A stretch of DNA of 64,000 nucleotides from Cochliopodium minus (GCA_024220525.1 JAMYWO010000129.1:48526-112525), one strand, 5' to 3'; shown: positions 11,633 to 25,036, counted from the first letter of the stretch. The notes: a model not told the origin generated them from the sequence alone. Program-made: numbers and translations.

Positions 11633-14600
11633 TCAGTTTTTGCTTTCACGAATGTGGGACTCAATAGAAAGATAAAGCTTCTCAATCTCAGGAGCACAAC
11701 GAGTGAACTGGCAGTTCTTGAGATCATAGTCGTCATTTTTGACCAACTCAATGAAAGTGATCATCAAGCCCCAAGGATGAGGTCTGCTGACAATGAGTCT
11801 TTCCTAAAAGAAGAAAATGATTTTAAGGATGTTTTTCCATTTATTTTTCATTTATTTTTCATTTATTTTTAATTTTTTTTTAAAATTTATTTTTTTTTTG
11901 AAAAAATTTATTTTTTAATTGAATTTTTTTACTTTACATTTTTTTTTTTTTATTTAATTTATAATTTAATTTAGTTACCATTAATACTCTGATGATTTGA
12001 TTTTTTACAACTTCCTTGTTGTTGGCAAAGATGCACAGAATGGCACAACTGAAATAATAAGTGTGTTTGTTGGGAAATCTCAACTGATTTGCAATAGCAT
12101 TCAAAACGTAGTATCTTCCTACAATTAAAAAAAAATGAAAAAATGAATCAAATTTTAAAAAATAAAATAAATAAAAAAAATAAAAAATAAAAATAATATA
12201 CAAAATAAAAAATAAAAAAAATAAAAAAAATAAAAAATAAAAATAATATACAAAATTATTACCTTCGTTATCCAAGTCAGATACCAAACGTTTTAAAACT
12301 TCGTAAGCTTCAGCGTTTTGAGGGAAAGAAGATTGAGAAGGGTTGGTGATGCTATTGTTGTTTGTGTTGTTTGTATTAATGTTGTTATTGTTATTGTTGT
12401 TATTGTTGTTATTGTTGTTGTTATTGTTGTTATTGTTATTATTGTTATTATTGTTATTGTTGGTTTTGGGTTCTACACCCTTCACTCCTAAATACAGAAC
12501 TAATGCATTTATTCTTGGGAGGTTATAAATGGTTCCCTGAAGAATTATAAAGTGATCATTAATAAAAAAAGAAAAAGTAACAAACAAAATAAAATAAAAT
12601 ATAAATTTTTAAAAAATAACTAAACAACTAAAAAAAACAAAAATGAAAAACAAAAATGAAAAAAAATAAAAAACAAAAAAAAAATTGTTCTTTTCCTTAA
12701 AAGAATGTTTTGTATAACAAATCATTGATAAAAAATCAAAATATTCAATTATAAAAATGGTATTTGAAAAATATTATTAAAAAAATTAATAAAAATCAAA
12801 AAAATTTATGAAAAAAAAAATTTATGAAAAAAAAATATGAACAAAAAAATTTTTTTTTTTTGAATTTTACTCTTGAGTATGCTTGTTGAGGAGACAATAA
12901 TAACATTTGTTTCATATCAGAGAAAAACTTTTCGTTGTCATCCAAATTGTTAGATAAATATTTGTCGAGCTGCTCCTTCAATGAGTTCTCCTCCAGAACA
13001 GCCACGTAATTATACAAAATGCGAGGAGGAACATTGATTTCTTCAAGACGATCCACTTTGAGGTCCTAAGAAAATAAAAAATTAAAAATGAAATGTGAAA
13101 AAAAAATAATAAATAAGAAAATAAAAAATAATAAAATAATAAAATGTTATTAAAAATTAACAACTTGATAAATAATGAATAAAAAATTAAAAAAATTAAA
13201 AAAAATAAAATAAAATAAATAAAAATAACAAAAAAAATAAAATAAAACAAAAAAAAATAACAAAAAAAATAAAATAAAAAATCAAAAAAAAATAACAAAA
13301 AAATTAACAAAAAATAAAAAATTAAAAAAAAAATGACATTAAAAAAAAAATGACATTAAAAATAAATAAAATTGAGAAATTTAAAATTTTGAAATAAAAA
13401 ATATTTTTGTTTACCTCGTTGAGAGGTTCTGGGAGGTGGATGTTCTTTGGGTAAGCAGAAAGAATGAGGTTGCGAAGTTGGACGGCAGTGTGAGGGATGT
13501 AATCGCAAAAACAAGAGTGGTAGTCACACAAGAACTCTGGGAAGTCCGACAACAAAACTAAGAAAAAAATAAAAACAATAAATAAAATGAAATTAAAGTG
13601 ACATTAATGATATAAAATTGAAAGAATTAAAAAAAAAAAAAAAATCAAATTAAAAATGATTTTATTTAAAATGATATAAAATAAAATGACTGGAAAAATA
13701 AGGAAAAATAATAAAATTTTTTTTTTTTTACCCAAAAGAACTCTTAAAGTACCATTGTACAAAATCTTTATTGGCTCGCCCAATTCTCTTTCAGGGACTT
13801 CCTTCAAAAAAGGCTCCAAAAACTTGAAGAGCTCCTTCAAAAGCTCCTTGAACAACTCGGTGGCCTCGAACTTTTCGCTCAAGAGGAGGCAGGGCATGAG
13901 CTTCTTGTGGGAGAAGAGCTGCAACCAGGACATAGCAAAGCCAGGGAATCTGGAAGGACTGAGAAGCAAGAGGGCGTTCTGGATGGTCATGGAGACTTGG
14001 AACTCGTAGATGATCTGTTGCAAGGTGTTCTCGTCGATTTTGTCGTCTTGTGATTCGAGAGATTTGGAGGCGGCGAGACGTTTGGAGGGGATGAGAAGGT
14101 TGATGATGGAGAAGAAGCGGAGGTAGATCCTTTGGTTGAAGAAGGTGGTCTTCATTTCGTGGTCTCTGGTGATGAAGGTGAGGAGACTGTTGAGGAAGGC
14201 GGAGAGACGGAGGAGGATGCCTTGCAACTCGCTTTGTTGGACGATGAGGTCTTGCGGTTGGGTGGTTTCTCTCACGACGGAGGAGGTTTGGATCAACACT
14301 GTTTCGATGGATGTTTGGAGTTCGAACCTTACGACGAGGAAAACGAGTTGTAAGAATGCGTCGATGGTGGTGAATCCCAAAACCTTGTTGGGCGAAGAGA
14401 TCAACTCTGGGTAGATTGCCTCGACGCACAAATCGATCGCGTGCAAAAAGAAGCTTTGGAGGGAGGTGTTGGAGGAGAGGAGAGTGTTGAATTTGACACG
14501 GTAGACTGCGCAAAAGTAAGTGTAAAGTTGCTTCTGCTTCTCCAACTCGGAGGTGTTAGGCTGAGCATTGATGATGATCTGTTGATATCCCGCAAGCCAA

Positions 14601-17600
14601 TCTTGAAGAGCAGTCATTGCGAGGGTTCTTCCCGGTACTTCTGCAAACAAACTTCCGCTGGGAAAAGGTGTAGAGATGACTTTTTCAGGGATGGTTGAGA
14701 AAACCACTTTGAGATCTTCGGGAGCTTTGGTAAAGTTGTTATTAGGAATTTTCTTCAAAGCCAAAGCAGTGATAGAAAGATCTACGAAAGGTCCCTCAAG
14801 TGGTTCGATCATGCAACCCTTCACAAAGAAGTATGCGACATCCGCGAAATCTTTGGTTCTCTTTTCGAGTGCTTTGGACAAGAACATGTCAAACTCTTGG
14901 ATCAAGACCAATCCAAACTTTAACAACTCGATAACCAACGCAGGTTTTGCTATGATGAGAGAGATGCTCTCTTCAGTAGTGAGCCATTGAGTTATAACTT
15001 CTTGAATGAGAGTGTTATAGACTTCTTTGACGCTTCTGATCAAAACGATCTGCACTTGTTCGAACAAAGTGTTATCCACATCGAAGAAACGGTGGAACAA
15101 AGTTCTGACGAAAGAAAGAGCAAGTTGTTGGGTCAAGTTTGGTTGCTGGGCAAACAAAATGGTGACTTGTCTTGCGAGGTTGTTGATTTCAGTCTTTGGA
15201 ATGGGTCCCTCAGTGTAGGTAAGAACAATTTGGTCCAGTTGTTTGACGATGAATGTAAGGGTATCGCCAATCTCTTTGAGAGGATCCAATTGTACTCTTT
15301 CCCTAGGCACCTCTTGATTAACCAAAGGAGGGAACTGAATCTTGATGGTGGAAGGCACACCAACCGTAGCAAAATTCTCGTAGACTTTCATTTGTGTGGA
15401 TGAGATACCTCCAATTTGAGGAGTTAAACTCTGTGGGAATGATTGAGGGAAGACAATGCTGACATCTTTGAATGGTTCGGGTTGTTGTTGCATTTTGAAG
15501 AGAAGTCTCTTTTGATATTGCAATGCCAAAGCCTCATCTATTTCCCTGATCGCTCTCTCCGTAGTCGCCTTTTCGATCACAGAACATGCCAACAACAAGT
15601 TTTCGTTTCTGGTTATATTTACAGCGTTTTCGATTTGTTGTTGCAAGGTGGGAGAGATCTCCTTGATCTCATTTTGAATGTAAACTCGCAAAAATTTGGA
15701 AATTGAATTGCTGAGATGAAATCTTGCAGAAAATCCAGCAATGTTCGAGGATAAGTTCTGTATCATAGAAATAGCTGCGATTCTCATTTTGTTTTCATCC
15801 AATTCTGTGGAGAAATCCTGTGAGATGAGTTCTTTTGTAGCACAAAGTGCAATGGTGTAAGATCTCTCCACGATTCCTTGCACTGCTTCTCTGATCGATG
15901 CCTCCAATGAAACGTATACGTACTTTGAAAGATGAGGATAACTTTTAAAGAAAGGACTAGATATTTTGATGTATTCACGTAAATTGGACATTGTTTGATC
16001 AGCGCTAAGAGGTGCAATGTTGACAATCATCTTTTGTTCATCAGATATTTCCATCTGTTGCTCAGGAACAGTCCAATCAAGATTGTTTTTACCATAATTA
16101 GGTGTTTTGTTGACCAACAATGTTGAAGGATGAATTGCCTTGAGAGTAATTCCCAAAGACTTTAGCAAGTTGTCGATTGTGTGTTTGATGGTGAACTTCA
16201 ATTCAGGGATGTACCAAATCTCGACGAGAAGACAAATGTGTGCCATCAACCAAACATTAGGGATTTTGAAAACTCTAGAGTTGATTGTTCTAGAGAAAAT
16301 ATTTACAACGAATGGAATGACAGCAAATAATTTTCCTTGTTCGTATGCATCAAGAATGATCTGTTTGAGAGGCAAGTCTCTGTGTCTGATTGGCTTGTCT
16401 TTTTCGAGGGTGATCATTCCGAGCCAAAAACCCAAATTTTTGAGGAGTGTTCTTTGATGTGAACTTTGTTCTTCTGCATTCAACAAAAGATTAATATTTG
16501 TTATTGTCTCTTTCAAGATGAGTTTTGGAAGTTCTCTAAATTTGATGCTCTCCAAAAACTGAAGATATTCGTTGTGAAAGTTTATTTTTTGAGATACTCT
16601 CTTTGATATGATGTATCTCGCAAAATATGGAAGAAATTCCTCAGAGATCCCACTTTCCAAGAACTCTTTGACTTTTTGTTCAATATTGTTTGCTGCAAGA
16701 GAGTTGAAAATAAAGTTGATTTTGTTCTTTATTCCCTCATCAGGCTCAGAAACAGGATTAGATGAAAAGAGGTTATCAAAAGAAATATCTCCTCCAAGTC
16801 CAAGTCTCTTAGGCTTCATAGGAGAAGGATTATCTTTCTTTATGCTGAAATCACTGTTGCTTTTGATAGGACTGCTGATGATCTCTGGCTCAACGTACAT
16901 GTTGATATTTAGAGGCTCCTGTATAATCATTTCAGGTTGGATCATTTGTGGCTGTTGTATCATTTGTGGCTGAGGTATTTGAGGATTGAGAAGTGTTTGT
17001 GTGGGTATTGAGACAGGAATAGGAACATTTCTCCCTTGAATCATGGATGTCTCAATGAATTCCAACAACTGAGGGAATGGCTTCAAAGTAGGAATTTGCA
17101 AAAGAAGAGCGCAATATTGAGGCCACTCGCAAAGTCTCAACTTAAACTGTTCCAAAGCACAAAAACCAAAATTGAACATGTTGGGGTTGTCGTTCTTTCT
17201 GAGTGCTTCAATCACGTAACGGAGTGCAATCTCCAATGGCAAATAATTTAAAAGTTGATTTTGAATGAGCTGTCCAAACAAAATTCCGGTGATCTTCAAC
17301 TCTTTTTCTGGATACTTTGGAAAGAATTTGTATTCGTCAAAAAGACTTCTGATCATGCAAGCAAATGTATCTTGATCCCTTTTGTCGTGGGAATTTTGAA
17401 ATTGGGTCAAAATTTCAATGGCACTCTTGATGGAGAGTTGGCCTCTGTAAATTTGTAAAAAGTAATTGTTTGCTCTGTCCTCAATTACTCTTGGAAAGAA
17501 CTGAAGAGGTTGTTCCGAAATACTAGATTTCAACTTTTTTAAATCTTGCGCCAACTGTCCTTGAACTTGTTGTGAATGCTCTCCTAAAATGTTCAAGATA

Positions 17601-19950
17601 GGTGTCAAAGACTCTTGTTTCAACAAGTTGGGATTTTTCTTTCTTTCTAAAATTTCAAACAAAAACTCCATGGTTGGTTTGATGATCACCGTCCCAAAAC
17701 TCAAGAGTTTTCTTCTGAACCAGTTTTCAAAATCTTGGAAGATTCCCTTTTGGTAAGCCAAGCAAGCTAATTCCAAGGAGAAAGAGTAAGGCCCATATTC
17801 ACAAATAAATGACAATCCTCCAAGGGTCCCGCTTATGATGTCCAAAAGTCTCGTAAGGTTGCTTTTGTCTAATTTGTATTGATTCAACATCCCGTTGATA
17901 ATGATGAGTTTGTTGTTTTCCAAATTTTGGTTAGATCCAAACTGCCACACTTTATAAAGAACAAAGTCCGAGTTTGGATGATCACCACTCAAGAAAACAT
18001 TCAAAAGTGTATTGCAAAGATCCGAGTGCATGAAATTTGGATTCTATTTGGGGAAAAAAAAAAGATTTTAAATTTTATTTATTTTGATAAAAATAAAAAA
18101 ATAACGAAGAAAATTAGGAAAAAAAAAGTTTACTCTAACTTGCGTGATTGACATGAAAAGTATTTCAGGGCAAGATTTTATAGGAGCATCGAAAATGAGT
18201 CTGACAAGAGAAAAGTTTTCTACTTCAGAAAGGGCAAGAAGTATTTCTATCAATGGCAAAGAAAACCAATGTTGGTCGGGTGTCCCAACAGCCGCACTTA
18301 TGTTGTTTGGGAAATCTTCTAATGTGTTAGATGGAGGAGGTCTGCAAAATGAGAAAAATTCAGGAGAAGCATTAACAGCAAGTTTAAGCAAAGACAATAG
18401 CCCTGAACTATTCTGCCATTGTCTGAATAATTTGTTAACAGGAAAAGGAGCATTTTTGGTTGCTCTCTTGTACGCAGAAATGACCAAGTTGAATCCTTTT
18501 TGATCATAAAGCTGAAATTGAGGATGATCTAAATGTTCTACGACTAAAGACCAATCCACTTTGTAAAGTTCGTTGATTGTATCGACAAAAATATCTGTGT
18601 TCCAAGTCTTTGAGTTGTTCTTGGTCTCCCAGTTAGTTTGTGAAATGTCCTCCAAAGAATACAATTGAAAGTTTTCTTGTTGCCCTGTATGTGTTCTTGC
18701 CATCATTCCAAGAATGAATGCAATATCATTCTCCTTCAAAGGAAGGCACTGTGACAATAATTCCTTGAGGTTTGTAGAAGAAGAGCAAGATGTATACCCT
18801 ATATCTTCCATCAACTCTGCTGCTAACTTTGAGGTAGATTCTAGCTTAGACAACAGGCCGTTTGTGTTTACTTCTTTTGCTTGTGACAATGTAAGTTTTG
18901 AGTTTACTATTTTCCCTCCTGACACGTTTCTCAGTGGTTGAACAAAAGAAGATTTCGATTGATTGGGGAAAAATTTTTTGAATGCAGTATCCACCATATT
19001 AACTTCCTTCTTGTTGAAATCTGTGTTTTGTGATATTTGGAAGAGCAATTGATGAAATATATCAAATGAGACTATATTTTCTTTCTGATTCGATAGATTT
19101 GGTATGATTTGTTTCAGATAATTCACAGCTATAGATAAGAGATAATAAATATTTTGTTAATCTCACAAATATTATTAAAATAATATGATTATTTGCATCT
19201 TAACGATGCATTATGCAAATAATTAATAAATACTAGCAATATTTAATAATTTTCAGTAGATAGGGAATATTCCAAAGAAATAATTATTTCTTTTATATTT
19301 CATAAATGAAAAAGAAATATAAATTTATACCTTGTGATGAATATCCCTTATCTGTTGTATGTAATGCCGATAAACAAATTATAATCTGATCCAATATAGT
19401 CAGCTTCATGTTTTGCAATATTATCTCAAAAAATTTATCTTCTTTGTTGTTAAGACTTTTATAAATTATTGTTGATATCTGATGTATCACTGTTGTTGGA
19501 AGAACCAATTTCTGTAGAATCAAAAATCTTGCTTGATCTTTTTGATTGAGTGTTTTGGCTTTGAGATCTCCTGAATCTATTATGCTTTTCAATAAATATA
19601 ATATCACTTCATCTCCATGTTCAACAAGTAGCTTTTATTTTAAAAAAAAAAATGTCATCAATCAAATAAATTTTTGAAATATTGGGGTTATAACAATTAT
19701 GATGCATCATAGATGACGTTATTTCAAAAAGTATATAATAGACAACTAAATTATACGCAGATTTTTTTTATACCTTTGATATTTCAGCATAATGTGATTC
19801 CCAATTCTTTTTTGTTGTCGCTATTATCAACGTTTTTATTCTTGTTGATACTATGGATGACCAATTGCCTAAATTTGGCTTATAAATCCTTTCTTTCTCT
19901 TCTTCTTGGATGTCTGTTTCTTCAATATTATTATCTTTCAGATTATCCAT
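11633..19950 (-). CDS. CNOT1: CCR4-NOT complex scaffold subunit 1
   Basis: Nine exons: 19950-19774, 19631-19331, 19128-18134, 18043-13732, 13557-13415, 13065-12871, 12536-12263, 12118-11979 and 11803-11633. Together they encode 2235 residues (human about 2376), with every junction in phase. The N-terminal HEAT region carries [14 protein letters not shown]4G-like segment (about residues 920-1120, with [11 protein letters not shown]) normally binds the deadenylase and DDX6. A CAF40-binding DUF3819 segment (about 1185-1275, [18 protein letters not shown]) follows. The C-terminal NOT1 domain has [33 protein letters not shown] and [21 protein letters not shown]1 is the scaffold of the cytoplasmic mRNA deadenylase. 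A poly-asparagine tract interrupts a loop of the NOT1 domain. The 3' third of the large exon is much richer in G and C than the rest. Confidence 0.95.
12343..12466 (-). repeat. AAC/AAT trinucleotide repeat coding poly-Asn in CNOT1
   Basis: On the plus strand this is a run of GTT/ATT triplets; read on the minus strand it encodes about 28 asparagines followed by a mixed Asn/Thr/Ile stretch. It sits in frame between [12 protein letters not shown] and [12 protein letters not shown], where other CNOT1 proteins have a variable loop. AAC and AAT are mixed, so the tract is not a pure microsatellite. Confidence 0.85.
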
Positions 19951-20281
19951 ACAAAATGATTTTGATTCTCAAATATATTGTTTTATGATTTATAAAGTAC
20001 TTATATTATCCAATATATATGTGTGATAGAAAATATTTAGGTGCGAATTTTTTTTTTTTTATAAAATTTTTCAAAAAATAATTAAAATATTTTGCAAAAA
20101 AGAAACAGATAATTGAGAGTTTAAAAGTATCATGTTTAAACACAATTTTTTGAGAATCTTTAAATGAAAGGAAACAAAATTTTTATCTTCATTTATCTTC
20201 AAAAAATTATATAAAAAAAATAAATACTCAATCTTTCTTTTTTTTTTCCCAATCAGAACCTCAATAGAACATATTTTTTGA
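19951..20281. promoter_or_regulatory. Divergent intergenic region, CNOT1 / ZC3H3-like
   Basis: 331 bases between two oppositely directed start codons, so it should contain both promoters. It is AT-rich with poly-T near 20050. I cannot point to a specific element; a small minus-strand frame here has no recognisable features and was not called. Confidence 0.4.
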
Positions 20282-21886
20282 ATGAATTCCTTTAATTTTA
20301 CAAACAATGTAATTTTATCAAAGATCTTCAAATTATTTACTTTTCATACCATATTATTTAATATTTTAGCCAAATAACAAACCAAAATTATCATATTCAA
20401 GATCTTTACAACCATCACAATCATATTTTGCTGGAAATAAAAAATATGTCAGAAATGAACTCCAAAATAATATTAATAATCCACAAGAGAAAAAGAATGA
20501 TTATATAAAACCAAATTCAATGAGCTTGATACTAAAGAATACAAATAATGAAACAAATAAAATAGATCTCAAAAATGTAAGTCAAAAAATTCTAATGTTT
20601 TATGAAATAATACGTTATATTTTCCAAAAAAGGAATCAAATACAAATCCAATAAACATTACAAAACCAATTATAAATTCAAAGCCACAAATCTTCAAAGT
20701 AACATCAAACAATAAAAAATTAATAAATTTAAGAGGAGAAAGCTACATCAAGGTTGGAGAGGGAAACAAATTGGTGAAGAAGGGAGAAATGATTGAACAA
20801 TCAAAATCCATTCTCAAAAATGAATTGAATTCTAATCAAGAGAGGACAATACAGATAGGAGAAAATGTGTATAAAGAAAAAGGGAAAAAACTGATCAAAA
20901 TTGATCCGAATAATCCGGTGGATACATCAAAGAAACAAAAAATGAAAAAGAAAAAGAGAAAAGCTGAATATTTCCCCAATAAAAGTTTGAACAAGAATGA
21001 TTTGAAGAGATCATTGACGATAGAGGGAGTTGGATACATTAAAAAAGGAAAATCATTGATCATTAAGAGAAAGAATCTATCAAAGAGATTTTTGAACAAA
21101 AAGTAATATTTTTTTTACTTATCCCTAAACTTTTATATCCTTCTATGTCATTTATAATCTTTATTCACAACTTAAAATATCAAAAGAGATAAGAAGAAAG
21201 ATAAAGGACAACAATATTGTATGTTTTTTCTCAAATTTGGAAAATGCAATCAAGGCGAGCAATGCCCATACATTCATGATAAAGATAAAGTATCCATCTG
21301 TGGAAATTTCATCAAGGGGAAATGCTTTAATGAATCCTGCTTGCTATCCCATACATTGGATAAAGAAAAGATGCCAGTATGCAAATTCTTTTTGGAGGGA
21401 ACTTGCAACAATGATAATTGCATCTATTCGCATGTTTATGTCCATCCTGAAGCAAAAGTATGTTCCAATTTTTTACGTGGTTACTGCCCTCTTGGATCTC
21501 AATGCAAGAAGAAGCATACTTACATTTGCCAAGATTTCTTGAAGAACAATCTTTGTCCTAGGGGAGAAAGTTGCAGGCTTTATCATCCAAATCCTGAGAA
21601 GAAAAGAAAAACCGATGATTCCAACGATTCATCTTCCAAAAGAGTTAAGCTTGATGAGAATGTAGTTGATCCCCATGATTATGAGCTTGTTTTTGGTGAT
21701 TATTCTCCTCTTGAAGATGATTCTGACAATGATGACGATGATGACAGCTCTCAAGATGATTCCAACTCTGATTCTGATTCTGATGATAATTCTTCCAGTG
21801 GTTCTTCTGTTGTCCAAAGAAACAATGACCCTAACTTTGTCTCTAATGATCGTATTGATCAATTCTTAAATAATATTTCACATTAA
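20282..21886 (+). CDS. CCCH zinc-finger protein, ZC3H3-like
   Basis: Exons 20282-20308, 20370-20576, 20633-21102 and 21187-21886 give 467 residues. The first exon (nine codons) is inferred from an ATG with a good donor and matching phase. The C-terminal half has five CCCH fingers in the ZC3H3 order: CMFFLKFGKCNQGEQCPYIH, CGNFIKGKCFNESCLLSH, CKFFLEGTCNNDNCIYSH, CSNFLRGYCPLGSQCKKKH and CQDFLKNNLCPRGESCRLYH. ZC3H3 binds RNA and aids polyadenylation and mRNA export in the nucleus. The N-terminal half is basic and low complexity, with repeats of the form LVKKGE, YIKKGKSLI and KLIKIDP, like the lysine-rich repeats upstream of the fingers in animal ZC3H3. The C-terminus is Asp/Ser rich. The fingers make the call secure; the start is less certain. 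Confidence 0.85.
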
Positions 21887-22054
21887 TTTTACAAAACAAG
21901 AAAAAAAGGTAAGATATATTTATTGAAATTTTGTATATTTATGTGTAAAATCATTAAAGAATTCATCAACATCCTCTTTTTCTTTCGATTATATACTTTT
22001 TTTTTTATGCGCCATTTTTTCAAAAATAAAAAACGATACAAAAAAAAAAAAAAA

Positions 22055-23106
22055 ATGGAAACCAAAAGTGCTGCTTTATTGGAGAGTCTCATCAATGGAT
22101 TTTCTGTTGAGATTGGATCATTGAGACAGATGATGCAGATTCGAACATTCAATCCTGAGAATGCATCTTATTATCTTTCTCAAATAGAAGAGAAAATAAC
22201 TGAAATAGAATACATAAAGTATTTTTATCTCTTTTTAAAATTAAAATCATTTATAAACGGTAAAAATAATTAATTAGCGATCAAGTTAAAAAGAAATTGA
22301 ACAAAGAGAAAGAAATTATGAAGAAGATTGATGAATTGGAAGATAAGATAGAGACACAAAACAATTTCATTGTTAAGATAAGTAAGTCTTTGCCTAAAAA
22401 CAAATCTCTGGGATTGGAGATGACAATAAATACAAAGAATGATCAGTTAAAGACATCTACCATCATAACAAACAATACAAAGAATGAAGTGATCGAAAAG
22501 AAAAATATATTGATAGATAGCACCAATGTTGTCAACAAGCCTCCCCAACAAGAGAAGGAAAAGAAGAAATATCCATATATGGAGAATATAGAAAGCAATG
22601 ATCTCACATGCATCCCTCAGTATGCCAGAGGAAGAGTATCCATCGAGAAAATAAATGATGCCATCATTGAATTGAACAAATTCATCCAAACAAAATACAC
22701 TTTGCTTGATACACCAATATCCAAACTCTCAGAACCTAATCAAATGAAGAGAAAGCAATATTTAACACAAGGTTATTTTTTTTTTATTGAATATTCTTCT
22801 TCACAATAAAGATGGACATATCTTTCTTAATCTAAAATAAGATATATCCATATTCAACGAAACCAAAATTTATATTCAAAACATTTCAAAAAAATAATTT
22901 TAAAACTTTATAAATTTAACTTAGAAAGAGAATTGGCAAAACATACCAAAGAAACTTTCAAGCAGTATTTCTTTTCTGAGGTTGACTTGAAGGGTACCAA
23001 AATGGGATTGGATGCCACCTCCAAGAATATCATCCAAGTTTTGAAGTACTTAGGATACATAAAGGAACATGTAGGAAAAATATATGTGTTGATCACTTCA
23101 TATTGA
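22055..23106 (+). CDS. SKA1: Spindle and kinetochore-associated protein 1
   Basis: Exons 22055-22218, 22278-22771 and 22925-23106 give 279 residues (human 255). The N-terminal half is coiled coil (residues about 10-110, ALLESLINGF then KKKLNKEKEIMKKIDELEDK). The C-terminal half matches the SKA1 microtubule-binding winged-helix domain: CIPQYARGRVSIEKINDAI, ELNKFIQTKYTLLDTP, and the last exon FKQYFFSEVDLKGTKMGLD, ending in KIYVLITSY. SKA1 works with SKA2 and SKA3 at kinetochores, tracking depolymerising microtubule ends in mitosis. The second donor is GTTATT rather than GTAAxx. The 22772-22924 intron contains a small inverted repeat. Confidence 0.85.
22812..22852. repeat. Imperfect inverted repeat in SKA1 intron 2
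   Basis: ATGGACATATCTT near the left end and AAGATATATCCAT near the right end are near-complementary arms of a hairpin with a loop of about 14 bases. Its role is unknown; it may be chance in AT-rich DNA. Confidence 0.35.
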
Positions 23107-23346
23107 ATTTCTTATCGTTATTCAATTTGAACAAATGTTTAAAAGAAAATAAATTTTAATTAATTTATATTTGAAAATTTGTGGGAGAATGAAATATCTT
23201 GAAGATAATTTGTATTTATTTTGGAGTTATACTTTCTTGATATTTTCTCAAACCTTATTTAGTTTAATTTTTTGTTGCTTGAGTATTTGAGAAGAATAAA
23301 AAAAAAATCGAGCAAACACAGAGATAGATATCATTTTTTTACTACT

Positions 23347-24862
23347 ATGGATAATTTACCTTTGGATTTGACTATTATTCTGACCACATCACCCATCAAA
23401 TCTCATCCCTCCACTGAAATAATCGATTCAGTTAGAAATTCGTTCAAATTGATTGAGGGATTGGATAAGATTGAACAGATCATTGTGGCAGATGGATATA
23501 TCCTGACAGATGTGCATTTACCAAAGACGGGAAAGATAATGAAGGATTTGGCGGATAGATATGAGGAATATTTGAAGATAATGAAAGAAAAAACATCCAA
23601 AGAAAAGAATACATCTTTCATTGTAAGGGATAAGAGATGGTATGAATACCATATTCTTAATATATGACTAATAATTTAATGTTATAACATAAATAAATCT
23701 TCAAATTTTTTTTTAAATAATTCACTGTCAAAAAGTGGATTCGCTAAAAACGTAAAATTTGCTTTGAATCTAGTCAAGACCAAGTATGTCATGATAGTGC
23801 AACATGATCACCAAATTCTCCGTTCCCTCAAAAATAATATTACACTAGGATCCATCTTAAATACTTTAAATACACACAATGAAATAAAATATGTTGGTAA
23901 TAAAAATTATTTTTAATTAAATTACATTTTAAAAAAATGTTTATTTTAAAAAAGGATTCGTTTCTGCTAGTGACATTTATTATGACAAAAGAATCTATAA
24001 CATTCCTGCATTTAAGTTATTAAACCAAGATTTCCACAATTACATTACCCATTATTTCAGGTAAAGATTATTTCTCAATTAAATTCCAGTCAAAATAAAA
24101 TAAATAAATTAATTTCATCTTTTAGACAAGTAGGGATTGAAGTTTATAAAGAATTAAAACAAAAACACCCAAAAGAATCAAATCTAGTCTTGTACACTAG
24201 ACATAAATATGGGTAATATTTTTTAATAAATTAATTTTTTATTTTTTTCAACATTTTATTTTCATTTCATTTTTTAATGTGTTAATGTTTTTTTTTTAAC
24301 ATCAGACTACCATTGATGCCTATCTCTTTTTGGTATGATAAAATTCACATTAGTTCAGTTGAAACTTACAAAAATTTCGTGTTTGGGCAGAAACATTTGG
24401 ATCTGGGAGACGTAAGAGCGATTTAAATCAAAATTTAAAGTTCATCTTTTATTTCAATTTAAAATTTTAAACAGGGAAGGAGTATCAAAGTGAAAAATTT
24501 TGTTGAAGACACATTAGGTTGTATTGAAAGAACAAATTGCAAAAGAAACGGTTCTTTTTTTACTTTTTATTTCTCAATTATTTTTAAAACTTTTTAATTT
24601 CGATTTTTTTTAATATTTAATAAAAGGAATATTTGCTTTTCTTCATTACCACACTTATGCTTTGTATGACGACATTGATGAAGTTTTGATTGGTCATATT
24701 GCTGGGAGAACTCACATGACAGAAGAGCAAGTCGAGAATCTCTTGTCCGAAAAGAAGATAAACCTTGATGAAAGTGGTCTTGACGAGAAACCCAAAGATG
24801 GAAGTTCCGAAGATGAAGATCTTGTCATTGATAAAAGTATTTATGATCACGAAGATGATTAA
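23347..24862 (+). CDS. Glycosyltransferase-like protein (GT-A/family 2-like)
   Basis: Seven exons: 23347-23639, 23736-23896, 23955-24060, 24126-24212, 24306-24411, 24475-24550 and 24627-24862 (354 residues), all phases consistent. The N-terminus (LTIILTTSPIKSHPSTEII) and the segment KYVMIVQHDHQILRSL look like the nucleotide-sugar binding half of a GT-A fold; QHDH would be the acidic metal-binding motif. Similar proteins occur in algae, oomycetes and other protists, mostly uncharacterised. There is no signal peptide or membrane segment, so it is probably cytosolic. The last exon adds an acidic tail. The donor, acceptor and substrate cannot be inferred. The match is by pattern only, so a specific function should not be assumed. 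Confidence 0.6.
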
Positions 24863-25036
24863 ACAAAGATTACAACTAATTATTTTTTGATTTTCAAAAA
24901 AAGAAAAAAAAATAATTAATTTTAAATCTAAAGTAAATCATAAAAAAAGATATCACTTTGTGGTTTAGATGAATTTCAACTCACTTTCAAAAAGGTGAAT
25001 CATTGAATATATTTTAATAAAAAATAAATAAAAAAA

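Noticed and set aside
12343-12466. A Leu-rich gene on the plus strand
   Set aside because: The poly-Leu frame is the complement of the poly-Asn tract of CNOT1.
13791-14698. Several open frames on both strands over the GC-rich part of CNOT1
   Set aside because: They are shadows of the CNOT1 coding frame; few stop codons arise because the segment is GC-rich, and the products are compositionally odd.
20071-20331. An 86-residue minus-strand frame upstream of CNOT1
   Set aside because: It lies in AT-rich divergent promoter sequence, has low complexity, and overlaps the likely first exon of the ZC3H3-like gene.
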